DNA of 64,000 bases from Desulfobacterales bacterium (GTDB lineage Bacteria > Desulfobacterota > Desulfobacteria > Desulfobacterales > Desulfosarcinaceae): NCBI GenBank assembly GCA_016218685.1, contig JACRDD010000017.1, positions 28,843-92,842 of the forward strand, read 5' to 3'. The translations under genes and the position numbers were made by a program. The notes beneath the pieces are model-generated. The model ran no database searches. It was not told the origin of the DNA and saw only the letters and a list, made by a program, of their open reading frames with translations. Positions 1 to 8,279 of this stretch are shown here, piece after piece. Position 1 is the stretch's first letter; each line of letters begins with the position of its first letter.

Positions 1-443
1 GTGCCAGCGCTGAATCCCACGCGCTTGCCTTTAAGGTCCGAGGGGGTCCGAATGCCGCGGTCTTTGCGGGCCACGATCTGGCTCACGGTGGTCGAGCCGA
101 TGGAAGCCAAGACTCGCAGGGAGGGTTCTCCAAGGGCTTTCACGGCGAATGAGGCATCCGACACCGTGGCCGCCTGGGCTTGCCCGCGCAACACCGCTTC
201 CATGGCATCCCGTCCGGAAGGATAAGGATCCATGGACACGGCCAAGCCCGCTGCCTTGAAATGGCCCTGATCATGGGCGATGGCGATGAGCCCCGAGTAA
301 GGGGCCGGGTGCACGGCCAGGGAAAGCTTGATGGGCGGGCTTTGGGGTGGGCGCTTTTCGCCGGACGGGCATCCATGGAGGATCGGTATTGCGATCAGCA
401 ACAGCAGTGTACGCAGAGTTGTGTGATGGGGGCGGTTCCGCAT
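1..443 (-). CDS. ABC transporter solute-binding lipoprotein (NMT1/SsuA-like), 3' end outside window
   Basis: The frame is open from an ATG at 443 to the window edge, giving the first 147 residues. It begins with a lipoprotein signal peptide (basic MRNRPHH start, hydrophobic LLLLIAIPIL, then lipobox LHGC with Cys25). The mature part (PIKLSLAVHPAPYSGLIAIA, then HDQGHFKAAGL) matches the opening of the NMT1/THI5/SsuA/TauA family of periplasmic binding proteins, in which the first strand is followed by a small-ligand pocket. The motif TPSDLKGKRVGFSAG near the cut end is also typical of that family. The ligand cannot be told, and the permease and ATPase genes would lie to the left. It reads in the same direction as the universal stress gene upstream, with a 120-base gap, so it may have its own promoter. 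Confidence 0.85.
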   Translation of the reverse strand, partial: MRNRPHHTTLRTLLLLIAIPILHGCPSGEKRPPQSPPIKLSLAVHPAPYSGLIAIAHDQGHFKAAGLAVSMDPYPSGRDAMEAVLRGQAQAATVSDASFAVKALGEPSLRVLASIGSTTVSQIVARKDRGIRTPSDLKGKRVGFSAG

Positions 444-563
444 AAGTGCTCCAATTTGGGAGAGGCCCGGCATGCGGATATTTATTTAAAACTTTATCAG
501 CAACATGCTCTGTGGAGCAACCCATATTCACGGTTCGTTGGGATCTGGTTGCCGCGGCCATCG

Positions 564-1007
564 TCACTGCTTGACCACCAGAACGGCGGTTCCCTCCAAC
601 GCCCGCACCAGGCGGATGCTGGTGTCGCCCAGCACGAACTCTTCGGCCTTGGACATGCGTTTGCGGCCCAGGACCACCAGATTGTAGTTCCCTTTGCGGA
701 CTTGATCGATGATGCCGTCGGCCACGGTGGGGTAGGGGGTGTCGACGATCGTAAGCAAGACCTGGTCCGGCCCGAACCCGGCCGCGATGAGCTGCTGGCG
801 CGCCTTCTCCATCGCTTCGCGGATGCGGGTCGGCGCCGTCTGCATGAATTTCTTGCCCATCATCTCCTCGCTGCCGGTGGGTTTGCGGAAGATGTGCAGC
901 AAGGTGATGGCGCTCTGCTCGGGGCAGGCGGACATGCGCATCAGGCAATCCAAGGCTGCGTTGGAGCTATCGGAGTCGTTAAAGGCCATTAAAATCGAGC
1001 ATTTCAT
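564..1007 (-). CDS. universal stress protein, UspA family
   Basis: A 147-residue single-domain Usp protein, the usual family length. It starts MKCSILMAFNDSDSS, the first strand with the nucleotide-binding Asp. It ends with the Usp signature GRKRMSKAEEFVLGDTS followed by VRALEGTAVLVVKQ, which corresponds to the ATP-binding G-x2-G-x9-G-(S/T) region with the second Gly replaced by Arg. ATP binding is therefore likely but not assured. The start at 1007 is chosen because GGGGAGG lies 7 bases upstream; the frame is open further but overlaps the kinase-like gene. Usp proteins are cytoplasmic and respond to starvation or energy stress. It is the last gene of a four-gene minus-strand cluster (VKOR-DsbA, GAF, kinase-fold, Usp). 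Confidence 0.9.
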   Translation of the reverse strand: MKCSILMAFNDSDSSNAALDCLMRMSACPEQSAITLLHIFRKPTGSEEMMGKKFMQTAPTRIREAMEKARQQLIAAGFGPDQVLLTIVDTPYPTVADGIIDQVRKGNYNLVVLGRKRMSKAEEFVLGDTSIRLVRALEGTAVLVVKQ

Positions 1008-1026
1008 GTCACGCCTCCCCTTGACC

Positions 1027-1938
1027 TCATAGCGAGTCAAGATACCCTTCCAGGTCTTCGACGATTTCCTGGGCGTTTTCATAAAAGACATCGGCTCCCC
1101 TGGCGAAATGGAGCAGCACGTTGTTGAGCATCGGCGGGATGTAGGGGTAGAGTTTGCGCAGGTTCACCAGGCGCGCCTTATGCAAAATGGAGAAATCCTC
1201 GTCCGTCAGTTGGTGGATGAGATCGCCGTAGGTGTAGTGGTCGGTGGCGAGCATGTACTGATCGTGAAACCCTTTGCCGATGGAGTAGATCAGCAGATTG
1301 CCCAGTCCGATGATGTCCAGCCCGAAAGGATTCTCCTTGAGCTCGAAGTCATAGTCGAAATCGATCCACACATAGCGTCCGTCGTCGTAGGTCACGTAGA
1401 CATGGTCGTTGCGCAGGTCGCCATGGCGGAATCCGTGCTGGTGCAAAAAACCGATGGCCTTGATGGCCGGGATCAGGCGCCGCAGGATATCCGGCAGGGC
1501 GGTCTGGAAGTAGATTTCGTGGGGCATGCGGAAGTTCTCCACCACATGGATGAGGAAATTGACCCCGCGCACGATGTCCAGCACGCGCACGATATTGCCC
1601 CGGCTGTCGGTATAGGCCCTGCCTTGCATGAACTCCGGGCGTCCCGCCACCAGTTTCAGAATGGCGGCCTCCTTGGCCGGATCGCGGAAGCAGTGCACCG
1701 GCACGTTGCCTAGATTGGTCATGAACGATTCGGCAAACGAGAGCTTGAGGATCTTGCGCTCCCGGGTCTGCTGGTCCACGGCCTTTTTGACCCAGAACTT
1801 GGGATCTTCGATGCCGAAACGATACTCGCGCTCTTCGCCGGTCACCAGAAAACTGCGGCCGCCCAACTGGATTTCATCGCCGGGGCCGATGTCGTAGTAG
1901 TCGCTGGTATCGGTGAAGATGCGTCCGGTGGGTTCCAT
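1027..1938 (-). CDS. protein kinase-fold (serine/threonine kinase-like) protein
   Basis: A 303-residue cytoplasmic protein. The central HQHGFRHGDLRNDHVYV is a kinase catalytic loop in the H-G-D-L-R-N form found in aminoglycoside/RIO-like and bacterial Ser/Thr kinase-like proteins, with the catalytic Asp and metal-binding Asn present. YVWIDFDYDFE follows as the DFG-equivalent. An ILKLSFAESF stretch in the N-lobe may supply the ATP Lys. Before the kinase part, residues about 15-50 (GDEIQLGGRSFLVTGEEREY) could be a small beta domain. It starts six bases after the GAF gene stop, so the two are very likely co-transcribed and possibly act in one stress-sensing pathway. The substrate (protein or small molecule) cannot be read from the sequence. 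Confidence 0.7.
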   Translation of the reverse strand: MEPTGRIFTDTSDYYDIGPGDEIQLGGRSFLVTGEEREYRFGIEDPKFWVKKAVDQQTRERKILKLSFAESFMTNLGNVPVHCFRDPAKEAAILKLVAGRPEFMQGRAYTDSRGNIVRVLDIVRGVNFLIHVVENFRMPHEIYFQTALPDILRRLIPAIKAIGFLHQHGFRHGDLRNDHVYVTYDDGRYVWIDFDYDFELKENPFGLDIIGLGNLLIYSIGKGFHDQYMLATDHYTYGDLIHQLTDEDFSILHKARLVNLRKLYPYIPPMLNNVLLHFARGADVFYENAQEIVEDLEGYLDSL

Positions 1939-1944
1939 GGTCCA

Positions 1945-2511
1945 TCATCCGCCCTGGCGCATGCGCGACGGCAGGTTGGCCATGGCGCCGCTGACTGTCA
2001 TCAAGAAGTTGCGCAGGCCGTTGCCTTCGATCACCAGCCCGAGGTGCAGCGACATCACCGAGATGGAATCCGCATCGTCGGGGTGCAGGGCGATGGTCTC
2101 TGCGTGATAGATGCGCAGCACCCCCACCACCGCGTTGCGGCTCTTGATGGGAAAGGAGTACATGGAACGGATCTTTTCGGCCCGGGCGGCTTCGGGGTAC
2201 TGGATGCGCGGATCGCTCTGCATGTCTGGGACGAGGAAGGGCTCGCCCTTGACAAAGGCGTTGTCCTGCTCGCCCAGCAGCAGCGGCCCCTTCTTCAGGT
2301 AGCTCTCGCTGAGGCCGTAGCTGGCCACGCGGAAGAGCTGCCGTTCGGTTTCATCGTAGAGCATGATGCTCGCCCCCTTGATTTTGAAGGTGCGGGCGAT
2401 GCCTTCCACCATGTGGTTCATGAGGATGTTCAGGTCCTCGTAGGTGGAGATGGCGCGGCTGATGGCCTTGAACTCCCTCAGGTCGAACCTTCTTTGGATC
2501 GCGTCGCTCAT
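1945..2511 (-). CDS. GAF-domain sensor protein
   Basis: A 188-residue protein made of one GAF domain. An N-terminal helix (FDLREFKAISRAISTYEDLN) leads into the GAF core with KIKGASIMLYDETERQLFRV, the strand-helix VPDMQSDPRIQYPEA, SMYSFPIKSRNAVVGVLRIY and the closing helix. GAF domains bind small ligands or serve as dimerised sensory modules; no output domain is attached here. The start ATG at 2511 overlaps the stop of the upstream VKOR-DsbA gene (ATGA), a strong sign of translational coupling. The frame stays open far upstream, but that part is an out-of-phase reading of the VKOR-DsbA gene and was left out. The partner is most likely the adjacent kinase-fold protein. Confidence 0.85.
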   Translation of the reverse strand: MSDAIQRRFDLREFKAISRAISTYEDLNILMNHMVEGIARTFKIKGASIMLYDETERQLFRVASYGLSESYLKKGPLLLGEQDNAFVKGEPFLVPDMQSDPRIQYPEAARAEKIRSMYSFPIKSRNAVVGVLRIYHAETIALHPDDADSISVMSLHLGLVIEGNGLRNFLMTVSGAMANLPSRMRQGG

Positions 2512-3782
2512 GGCTTTTTTGCCTCCGCGGATTGGGTTTCCATATCGACGATCTTCTGGAGCGCTTCCAGACTCAGGCGCCCCTGGAATTTTTTCCGATT
2601 GATGAACACCGTGGGCGTACTGGTGATGCCGTAGCGGTGGGTCTGTTCGATCTGGTCCTGGAGTGTGCGGACCGTTTCGGGCCGTTGCAGGCATTGGATG
2701 AATGCTTCTTCGGACAATCCGGCCCGGAGCACCACCGAGCGGAAATCCTCGGGGGTCGGTTGGGGTTTGCGCAAGGCGAAGGCTTCCTTCTGGTAGGCAT
2801 CCAGTCCGTCCTGCTCGGCGGCGCAGATGGCCCCGATGGCCAGATCGCAGGCTCCCCGGTGCATGGGGTTCTGCATGAAGCGGTTGCAGGCCATGTCCAG
2901 GGGCAGGTTTACGAAGCGGATGTTGATCTTGCCTGGGTTGGCTGCGGCCAGTTGATCCATGAGATCGGCGGTATGGCCGCAATAAGGGCAGAGAAAGTCG
3001 GAGATTTCGATGACGGTCACCGGCGCGTCGGCCGGTCCGTGGACATGCAGGGTAGTGAAGGCGACCTGCTCGGGCTTCTGGCGGGCAAAGGCTTCCACGG
3101 CGCGCCGAACCTCTTTCTCTTTGTGCTCGGCGACAAACCGGGTTTTGCTTTGCTTCAGGTAGGCGTTGGCCTCCCGGGCCACTCCGGCGGCGGCCAGCAC
3201 GACGATCAGGAGGGCCAGGGTGGCCGCGGCGGGAACGCGGCGAGCCGTCGGCGTGTTTTGGGGATTGCCCGGGGCCAAGGGCCGGAGCGGGTGGATGCGG
3301 GCGCGGAAGAGAAAACGGACGATGGCGGCGAAGAGCAGCAGGTTGAGGATGTAGGTCAACAGGCACAGGGGGCACATGGCCTTGACAGCGCCCAGGGTGA
3401 TGGCCAGCAGCACGAGTGCCTCGAGCACACCCAGCAGCGTTACCCAGAAGAGCGGGACAGCGGCCGTTGGGCGCAGGCGGTCGGGGGTAAAAGCCAGGGC
3501 GCAGGCCAGCCAGAGGACGACCAGGTAGAAAAAGAGGCCGTAGATGGCCAGGGGCACCCCGAACAGGGCGGCGTAGCGGGATTTGGCGACGGTGGCGCAA
3601 CTGAAGAAGGCGTTTTGGTCGCCGCAGGCCTGGGCGCTGAGGCGGTGGAAGATGGCCGGGCTGGCTTCGTCTACCTTGGGAAGATCGAGGTAGTAATACT
3701 CCTCGGCCAGGGTAAAGCTGGCGATTAACCCGATCAGGCAGAGTAGAATGAGGATCGCTGGGAAGATGGCTCGTTTGAACAT
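2508..3782 (-). CDS. VKOR-DsbA fusion (disulfide bond-forming membrane protein)
   Basis: A 424-residue inner-membrane protein that makes disulfide bonds in exported proteins and passes electrons to quinone. Residues about 5-160 form a vitamin K epoxide reductase domain: four or five membrane helices, a periplasmic loop with Cys53 and Cys62, and the active pair CPLC at 137-140. After a linker and another hydrophobic segment (about 185-205) comes a DsbA-type thioredoxin domain with CPYC at 265-268 and the cis-Pro loop TSTPTVFINRK. The fusion replaces the DsbA + DsbB pair. The ATG at 3782 precedes a good transmembrane start; in-frame codons upstream lie in the intergenic palindrome region. It heads the minus-strand cluster and is coupled to the GAF gene. 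Confidence 0.9.
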   Translation of the reverse strand: MFKRAIFPAILILLCLIGLIASFTLAEEYYYLDLPKVDEASPAIFHRLSAQACGDQNAFFSCATVAKSRYAALFGVPLAIYGLFFYLVVLWLACALAFTPDRLRPTAAVPLFWVTLLGVLEALVLLAITLGAVKAMCPLCLLTYILNLLLFAAIVRFLFRARIHPLRPLAPGNPQNTPTARRVPAAATLALLIVVLAAAGVAREANAYLKQSKTRFVAEHKEKEVRRAVEAFARQKPEQVAFTTLHVHGPADAPVTVIEISDFLCPYCGHTADLMDQLAAANPGKINIRFVNLPLDMACNRFMQNPMHRGACDLAIGAICAAEQDGLDAYQKEAFALRKPQPTPEDFRSVVLRAGLSEEAFIQCLQRPETVRTLQDQIEQTHRYGITSTPTVFINRKKFQGRLSLEALQKIVDMETQSAEAKKP

Positions 3783-3898
3783 GGCGTCACTTTTGGTTTT
3801 TGGTTGTCGTGGGCTGGGATGCTTGCCCGATGAAGCGCAATTGAGCTCTAATATGTGATAATCGTTTGGGGAAATCAATATCCCAATCGGTGCTCGCC

Positions 3899-3934
3899 GG
3901 CAAATCCGGCCACAGGCCTGTGGCCGGATTTGCC
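3899..3934. repeat. perfect 36-base palindrome in a divergent intergenic region
   Basis: Two 18-base arms meet with no spacer (left arm 3899-3916, right arm 3917-3934; the core reads GGCCACAGGCCTGTGGCC). It lies between the VKOR-DsbA gene (minus) and the RecD2 gene (plus), so it is not downstream of either. There is no T-run on either side. It may be an operator, a cruciform site or a leftover terminator of a lost gene. Confidence 0.85.
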
Positions 3935-4003
3935 TCATTCCGTGCTAATTTAGATATATCCCAGTTGATTTTGAACCGGCAGCCGTGAAATAGTCGCTCC
4001 GCT

Positions 4004-6496
4004 ATGCAACCGCCTGTCCTTCAAACCCCCGGCGCCATTACCGAAACGGTGCGCGGGATCGTGGATCGGGTCACCTACCACAATCCCGACAACGGCTGGT
4101 CGGTGCTGCGCGTAATCCCTTTCGACACGCCCCATCAGCAGGAGACGGTGGTGGTGCATCAGACCCGGGTGTTCGCGGGCGCCACCATGGAGTTCCACGG
4201 TAACTGGACGGTGCACCCGCGCCACGGCCGGCAGTTCAATGCCACGCGGGCGGTGGAGAAAAAGCCGGCCACCCAGGCGGCCCTGGAGCGCTATCTGGGC
4301 TCGGGTCTGATCAAGGGCGTGGGGCCCAAGACAGCCGCCAAGATCGTGCGGCACTTCGGCGCCGATACGCTGGCGGTGTTCGAAGGGGCCATGGATCGGC
4401 TCGTTGAGGTGCCGGGCATCGCCGAGAAAAAGCTTGCGGCCATCCAACTGGCCTGGCAGGCGCATCGCGCTATCCGGGATGTGATGATGTTCCTGCAATC
4501 CCACGGCATCAGCACCCTGTTTGCCGTGCGCATCTACAAGGCCTACGGCGATCAGGCCATCGCCATTGTCTCCGAAGATCCCTACCGTCTGGCCGCCGAT
4601 ATCTATGGGATTGGTTTTTTTTCGGCCGACAAGGTGGCCCTGAGTTTCGGTCTGGCCGTGGACAGTCCCCAGCGCATCACGGCCGGCATCAAGCATGTGC
4701 TGGCCGCCAGCCGGCAGTTCGGCCACTGTTACCTCACCGCCGCCCAGATCCAGTCCCAGGTGGATGAATTGCTGGGCCTGACGCTGGGCGAGCGCCTGGG
4801 GCCGCTGCTGGCGGGCATGGTGGCGGAGGGGCAGGTGATGGTGCGGCGCCTGGCCGGGCCGTCCGATGTGGAAGAGAGCTGCTACTATGCCAAGTCCCTG
4901 TACTACGACGAGCTGTACGTGGCCCGGCGCATCGCGGCCATGGGGCCGGCGCCGGCCGCGGACCCGGTGCGGGCGGAGCGCTGGATCGCCCTCTACTGCA
5001 AGGCCCAGGCGATCCAGTTGAGCGCCGAGCAGGCCGCCGCCATCCAGGGGATCGTGGGCCATTGCTTTGCCGTGCTCACCGGCGGTCCGGGGTGCGGCAA
5101 GACCACGGCCACGCGCATCCTGGTGCGGCTGCTTGCGGCCATGGGCCGCCGGGTGCTGCTGGCCGCGCCCACCGGTCGGGCGGCCCAGCGCATGCTGGAT
5201 GTGATCGGCCAGGAGGCCAAGACCATCCACCGGTTGCTCGAGTGGCAGCAGAACGGGTTTAAGAAGAACGAAGAGAACCCCCTGAAGGTGGATTTTCTGA
5301 TCGTGGACGAATGCTCCATGCTGGATATCGGCCTGACCGCCGATCTGCTCAAGGCGGTGCCCGAGGATGCCCAGGTGCTGTTCATCGGCGATGCCGATCA
5401 GTTGCCGTCGGTGGGCGCCGGCAACGTGCTCCGGGATATCATCGCCTCGGGCGTCGTGCCCTGCTTCCGGCTGACCCAGGTCTTCCGCCAGGCCGAGCAG
5501 TCGCTCATCGTGCGCTACGCCCACCAGATCAATGCCGGCCAATTGCCGGCCATCGATTCGCCCTTTAAGAAGCCCGGTATCTGGCAGTCGGGGGCCGACT
5601 GCCTCTTCATGGATTCGGACGAGGCCACCCAGGAGCAGCTCGGCTTCGTCGCCCGGGTCAAGCGCTTTTACGGATCGGCGGCCGCCTATGCCGACGGGGA
5701 CGAAGGGCTCGATCCGTATGCTTTCCGGGTGGGCGAGCCCCTGATGCGCTACGGCAGCGAGTTGACCATTCCCAAAAAGTTCGCCCACGTGGATCTGGGC
5801 CAGGTGCACCACTCCCAGACTCAGGTGGAAGAGCTGCTGGCCGTGGTCAAGCAGGTGCATCCCTGGTCATCGCTGCACTATGGCCTTTCGGCGGTGGACA
5901 TTGTTAGCAAGCTTTACCTGGAGTGGATTCCCAAGTACCTGGGCAAGGGGTGCGAGATCCAGATTCTGGCCCCCATGGTGCGCGGCACCCTGGGCACAGC
6001 CGGCCTCAACACCCTGATCCAGGCCCAGGCCAATCCGCCGGCCGAGGGCCGGCATCAGTTGGCCGTGGGCGAACGGATCTTCCGGGACGGCGACCGGGTG
6101 ATCCACCGCCGCAACAACTACGATCTGGGGGTGTTCAACGGCGATATCGGCGTCATCGACCGGATCGACACGGTGGATCTGACGGCGGTGGTCTGCTTTC
6201 CCGACGGCCGCCAGGTGCTCTACCAGCGGGAGGATATCGTGGAGTTGGAGCTGGCCTATGCCATCACCATCCACAAATCCCAGGGCAGCGAATTCGCGGC
6301 CGTGATCATCCCCGTGCTGAGCCAGCATTTCAAAATGCTCTTCCGCAACCTGATCTACACCGGCCTGACCCGAGCGCGTAAGCTGGCCGTGCTGGTGGGC
6401 ACCCGCAAGGCCCTGGCCATGGCGGTCGCCAACGCCGACACCAGCCGGCGCCAGACCGCCCTGGGGACGCTGCTGGCCTCTTTGCGCAATGGTTGA
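4004..6496 (+). CDS. recD2: RecD2-like SF1B DNA helicase
   Basis: An 830-residue ATP-driven 5'-3' DNA helicase of the RecD2/YrrC type, acting in repair and recombination. An OB-like N-terminal domain (GIVDRVTYHNPDNGWSVLRV) is followed by helix-hairpin-helix segments around residues 95-150 (GLIKGVGPKTAAKIV, VPGIAEKKL). Next come Walker A GGPGCGKTT (about 360), motif Ia LLAAPTGRAAQRM, Walker B LIVDECSMLD (about 430), motif III FIGDADQLPSVGAGNVL and C-terminal AITIHKSQGSEF (about 755), which is the RecD family motif. Between the FRQAEQS motif and QILAPM lies about 70 extra residues (roughly 560-640) not expected in the standard fold. No RecB/RecC genes are nearby, which fits RecD2. The ATG lacks a strong ribosome binding site. 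Confidence 0.92.
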   Translation: MQPPVLQTPGAITETVRGIVDRVTYHNPDNGWSVLRVIPFDTPHQQETVVVHQTRVFAGATMEFHGNWTVHPRHGRQFNATRAVEKKPATQAALERYLGSGLIKGVGPKTAAKIVRHFGADTLAVFEGAMDRLVEVPGIAEKKLAAIQLAWQAHRAIRDVMMFLQSHGISTLFAVRIYKAYGDQAIAIVSEDPYRLAADIYGIGFFSADKVALSFGLAVDSPQRITAGIKHVLAASRQFGHCYLTAAQIQSQVDELLGLTLGERLGPLLAGMVAEGQVMVRRLAGPSDVEESCYYAKSLYYDELYVARRIAAMGPAPAADPVRAERWIALYCKAQAIQLSAEQAAAIQGIVGHCFAVLTGGPGCGKTTATRILVRLLAAMGRRVLLAAPTGRAAQRMLDVIGQEAKTIHRLLEWQQNGFKKNEENPLKVDFLIVDECSMLDIGLTADLLKAVPEDAQVLFIGDADQLPSVGAGNVLRDIIASGVVPCFRLTQVFRQAEQSLIVRYAHQINAGQLPAIDSPFKKPGIWQSGADCLFMDSDEATQEQLGFVARVKRFYGSAAAYADGDEGLDPYAFRVGEPLMRYGSELTIPKKFAHVDLGQVHHSQTQVEELLAVVKQVHPWSSLHYGLSAVDIVSKLYLEWIPKYLGKGCEIQILAPMVRGTLGTAGLNTLIQAQANPPAEGRHQLAVGERIFRDGDRVIHRRNNYDLGVFNGDIGVIDRIDTVDLTAVVCFPDGRQVLYQREDIVELELAYAITIHKSQGSEFAAVIIPVLSQHFKMLFRNLIYTGLTRARKLAVLVGTRKALAMAVANADTSRRQTALGTLLASLRNG

Positions 6497-6738
6497 CACC
6501 ATCACCTACCTTCAGGGCGGCGGCATCGTCGATATCGCCAAATGCTCCTCCGAACCTTCCGCGTAGCCGGCGGTCCGACCCATTCAATTCCCATTAAATT
6601 GCACCCCACATTCGCTCTTGGTTGACAAGGCGTAACCCTGCAAGGTAGGTTCCGCCTCCGGGATACTGCTCCAAGGTCGTCCATGGACCCGGGAACCGAT
6701 ATGGATCTCACATTCTACTATGATGGAGGAGAGAGAGC

Positions 6739-7773
6739 ATGAAAAGAGGTTTGCTGCGTTTTGCAATGGTACTGGTGTTTTTAGGCATGGGCTTGGGATT
6801 GGCCATGACCAACACGGCTCCTGCCGCGGCGGGCAATGTGACCCTGACCTACAGCAATTTCTTTCCACCAACCCACATTCAGAGTCAACTGGCCGAAAGC
6901 TGGTGCCAGGAGGTCGAGAAGCGCACCGAAGGTCGCGTCAAGGTGCAATACTTCGCCGGCCAGACCCTAACCAAGGCCAACCAGACGTACGACAGCGTGG
7001 TCAACGGCATCGCCGACGTCGGCATGTCGGCCTTTGCTTATACCCGGGGCCGCTTTCCGGTGATGGGCGCCGTGGACATGCCCATGGGCTACCCAGACGG
7101 CGTGACCGCCACCGCCGTGGCCAATCGGATCTTCGAGGGCTATGCCGCCAAGGAGCTGGGCGACACCCAGGTGATGTACCTGCACGCCCATGGTCCCGGT
7201 TTGCTGCATACCCGCAAGAATGCCGTGCGCACCCTGGAAGAGCTCAAGGGCCTGAAAATACGCTCCACCGGCATCAGCGCCGAGTTGATTACGGCCCTGG
7301 GCGGCTCGCCCGTGCCCATGCCCATGCCCGAATCCTACCAGAGCCTTCAGAAGGGGGTGGTGGACGGCAGCGTGCATCCCCTGGAAACCAACAAGGGCTG
7401 GAAGCTGGCCGAGGTGGTGGATTATGTCACCATGGCCAACTCCGTGGCTTACACCACGAGCTTCTTCGTGGTCATGAACAAGGCCAAGTGGAACGCCCTG
7501 GAGGCCAAGGACCAGGCGGCCATCGCGGCCCTCAATAAGGAATTTTCGGTCAAGCACGGCCAGGCCTGGGACAGCAGCGACGCCGATGGCCTGAAGGCGT
7601 TCAAGGAGAACGGCAAGACGGTCGTCGAGCTCACCCCCCAGGAGATGGCTCGCTGGTCGGCGGCCGCGGCCCCCATGATCCAAGCCTATGCCCAGAAGCT
7701 GGATCAGGATGGGCTCAAGGGTACGGAGGTCGTGACGGCCATCCGCAAAGAACTGGCCAAAGGCGCCAAATAA
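6739..7773 (+). CDS. dctP: TRAP transporter substrate-binding protein, DctP family
   Basis: A 344-residue periplasmic binding protein with a signal peptide (basic start, hydrophobic LRFAMVLVFLGMGLGLAM, cleavage near APAAAG). The mature part has the DctP pattern: VTLTYSNFFPPTHIQSQ at the first strand, ADVGMSAFAYTRGRFPV, and LEELKGLKIRSTGISAELI, where the conserved Arg that grips the substrate carboxylate is present. GGGAGG-like Shine-Dalgarno (GGAGGAGAG) sits just upstream. It is the first gene of a dctP-dctQ-dctM unit, all in the same direction with gaps of 20 and -4 bases. The family binds organic acids; the acid cannot be named from sequence. A weak candidate promoter TTGACA at 6622-6627 lies upstream. 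Confidence 0.93.
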   Translation: MKRGLLRFAMVLVFLGMGLGLAMTNTAPAAAGNVTLTYSNFFPPTHIQSQLAESWCQEVEKRTEGRVKVQYFAGQTLTKANQTYDSVVNGIADVGMSAFAYTRGRFPVMGAVDMPMGYPDGVTATAVANRIFEGYAAKELGDTQVMYLHAHGPGLLHTRKNAVRTLEELKGLKIRSTGISAELITALGGSPVPMPMPESYQSLQKGVVDGSVHPLETNKGWKLAEVVDYVTMANSVAYTTSFFVVMNKAKWNALEAKDQAAIAALNKEFSVKHGQAWDSSDADGLKAFKENGKTVVELTPQEMARWSAAAAPMIQAYAQKLDQDGLKGTEVVTAIRKELAKGAK

Positions 7774-7793
7774 TCCAAGGGAACCGTTAAGAG

Positions 7794-8279
7794 ATGAACC
7801 ATTTGTGGAAAGCGACGGCATTCCTGTCGCGGATGATGAAGTCCGCCGCGGCGGCCTGTCTGGTGATTATGAGCGCCCTGACCTGCGTGGATGTGGTCGG
7901 GCGCTTTTTCAAGCACCCGTTGTTCGGGTCGGTGGAACTGGTGGGTTTCATGGGCGTGCTGGCATTGGCCTTTTCCCTGCCGTTCACCCATGAGACCAAC
8001 GGCCACATCGGCGTGGAAATCCTGATGCGCCGCTTTTCGTCCCGGACGCAGAAGATCGTGGAGGCGATCACCGGGCTGCTGGGGTTCGTGCTTTTCGCCC
8101 TGGTGGCCTGGCGCATGGGGATGCATGCCCACGGACTGAAGCAAGCGGGAGAGGTCTCCATCAACCTGCAACTGCCTGAATACTTAGTCGTATGGGTGGT
8201 GGCCGGCTGCTGCCTGGTGCTGGCCGCCGTCATCCTCAAGGGCGTCATCGACCGGTTCGGTCCCTCGGAAAACAAATGA
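7794..8279 (+). CDS. dctQ: TRAP transporter small permease, DctQ family
   Basis: A 161-residue inner-membrane protein with four predicted helices, the normal DctQ size. The helix 1 region SAAAACLVIMSALTCVDVVGRF and the following LVGFMGVLALAFSLPFTHETNGHIGVEI are typical of the family, with the conserved Asp-Val-x-x-Arg at the end of helix 1. It forms the small half of the sodium-driven TRAP permease together with the next gene. It starts 20 bases after dctP with an AAGGGAACC-type binding site and overlaps dctM by four bases (ATGA), so the two permease subunits are translationally coupled. Confidence 0.92.
   Translation: MNHLWKATAFLSRMMKSAAAACLVIMSALTCVDVVGRFFKHPLFGSVELVGFMGVLALAFSLPFTHETNGHIGVEILMRRFSSRTQKIVEAITGLLGFVLFALVAWRMGMHAHGLKQAGEVSINLQLPEYLVVWVVAGCCLVLAAVILKGVIDRFGPSENK

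Noticed and set aside
2512..3600. N-terminal extension of the GAF gene
   Set aside because: Frame is open by chance over the VKOR-DsbA gene; the ATGA overlap at 2508-2511 fixes the start.
3950..5860. Long open frame (636 codons) on the minus strand over the helicase gene
   Set aside because: Lies wholly antisense to recD2, lacks motifs and is explained by GC-rich codon structure.
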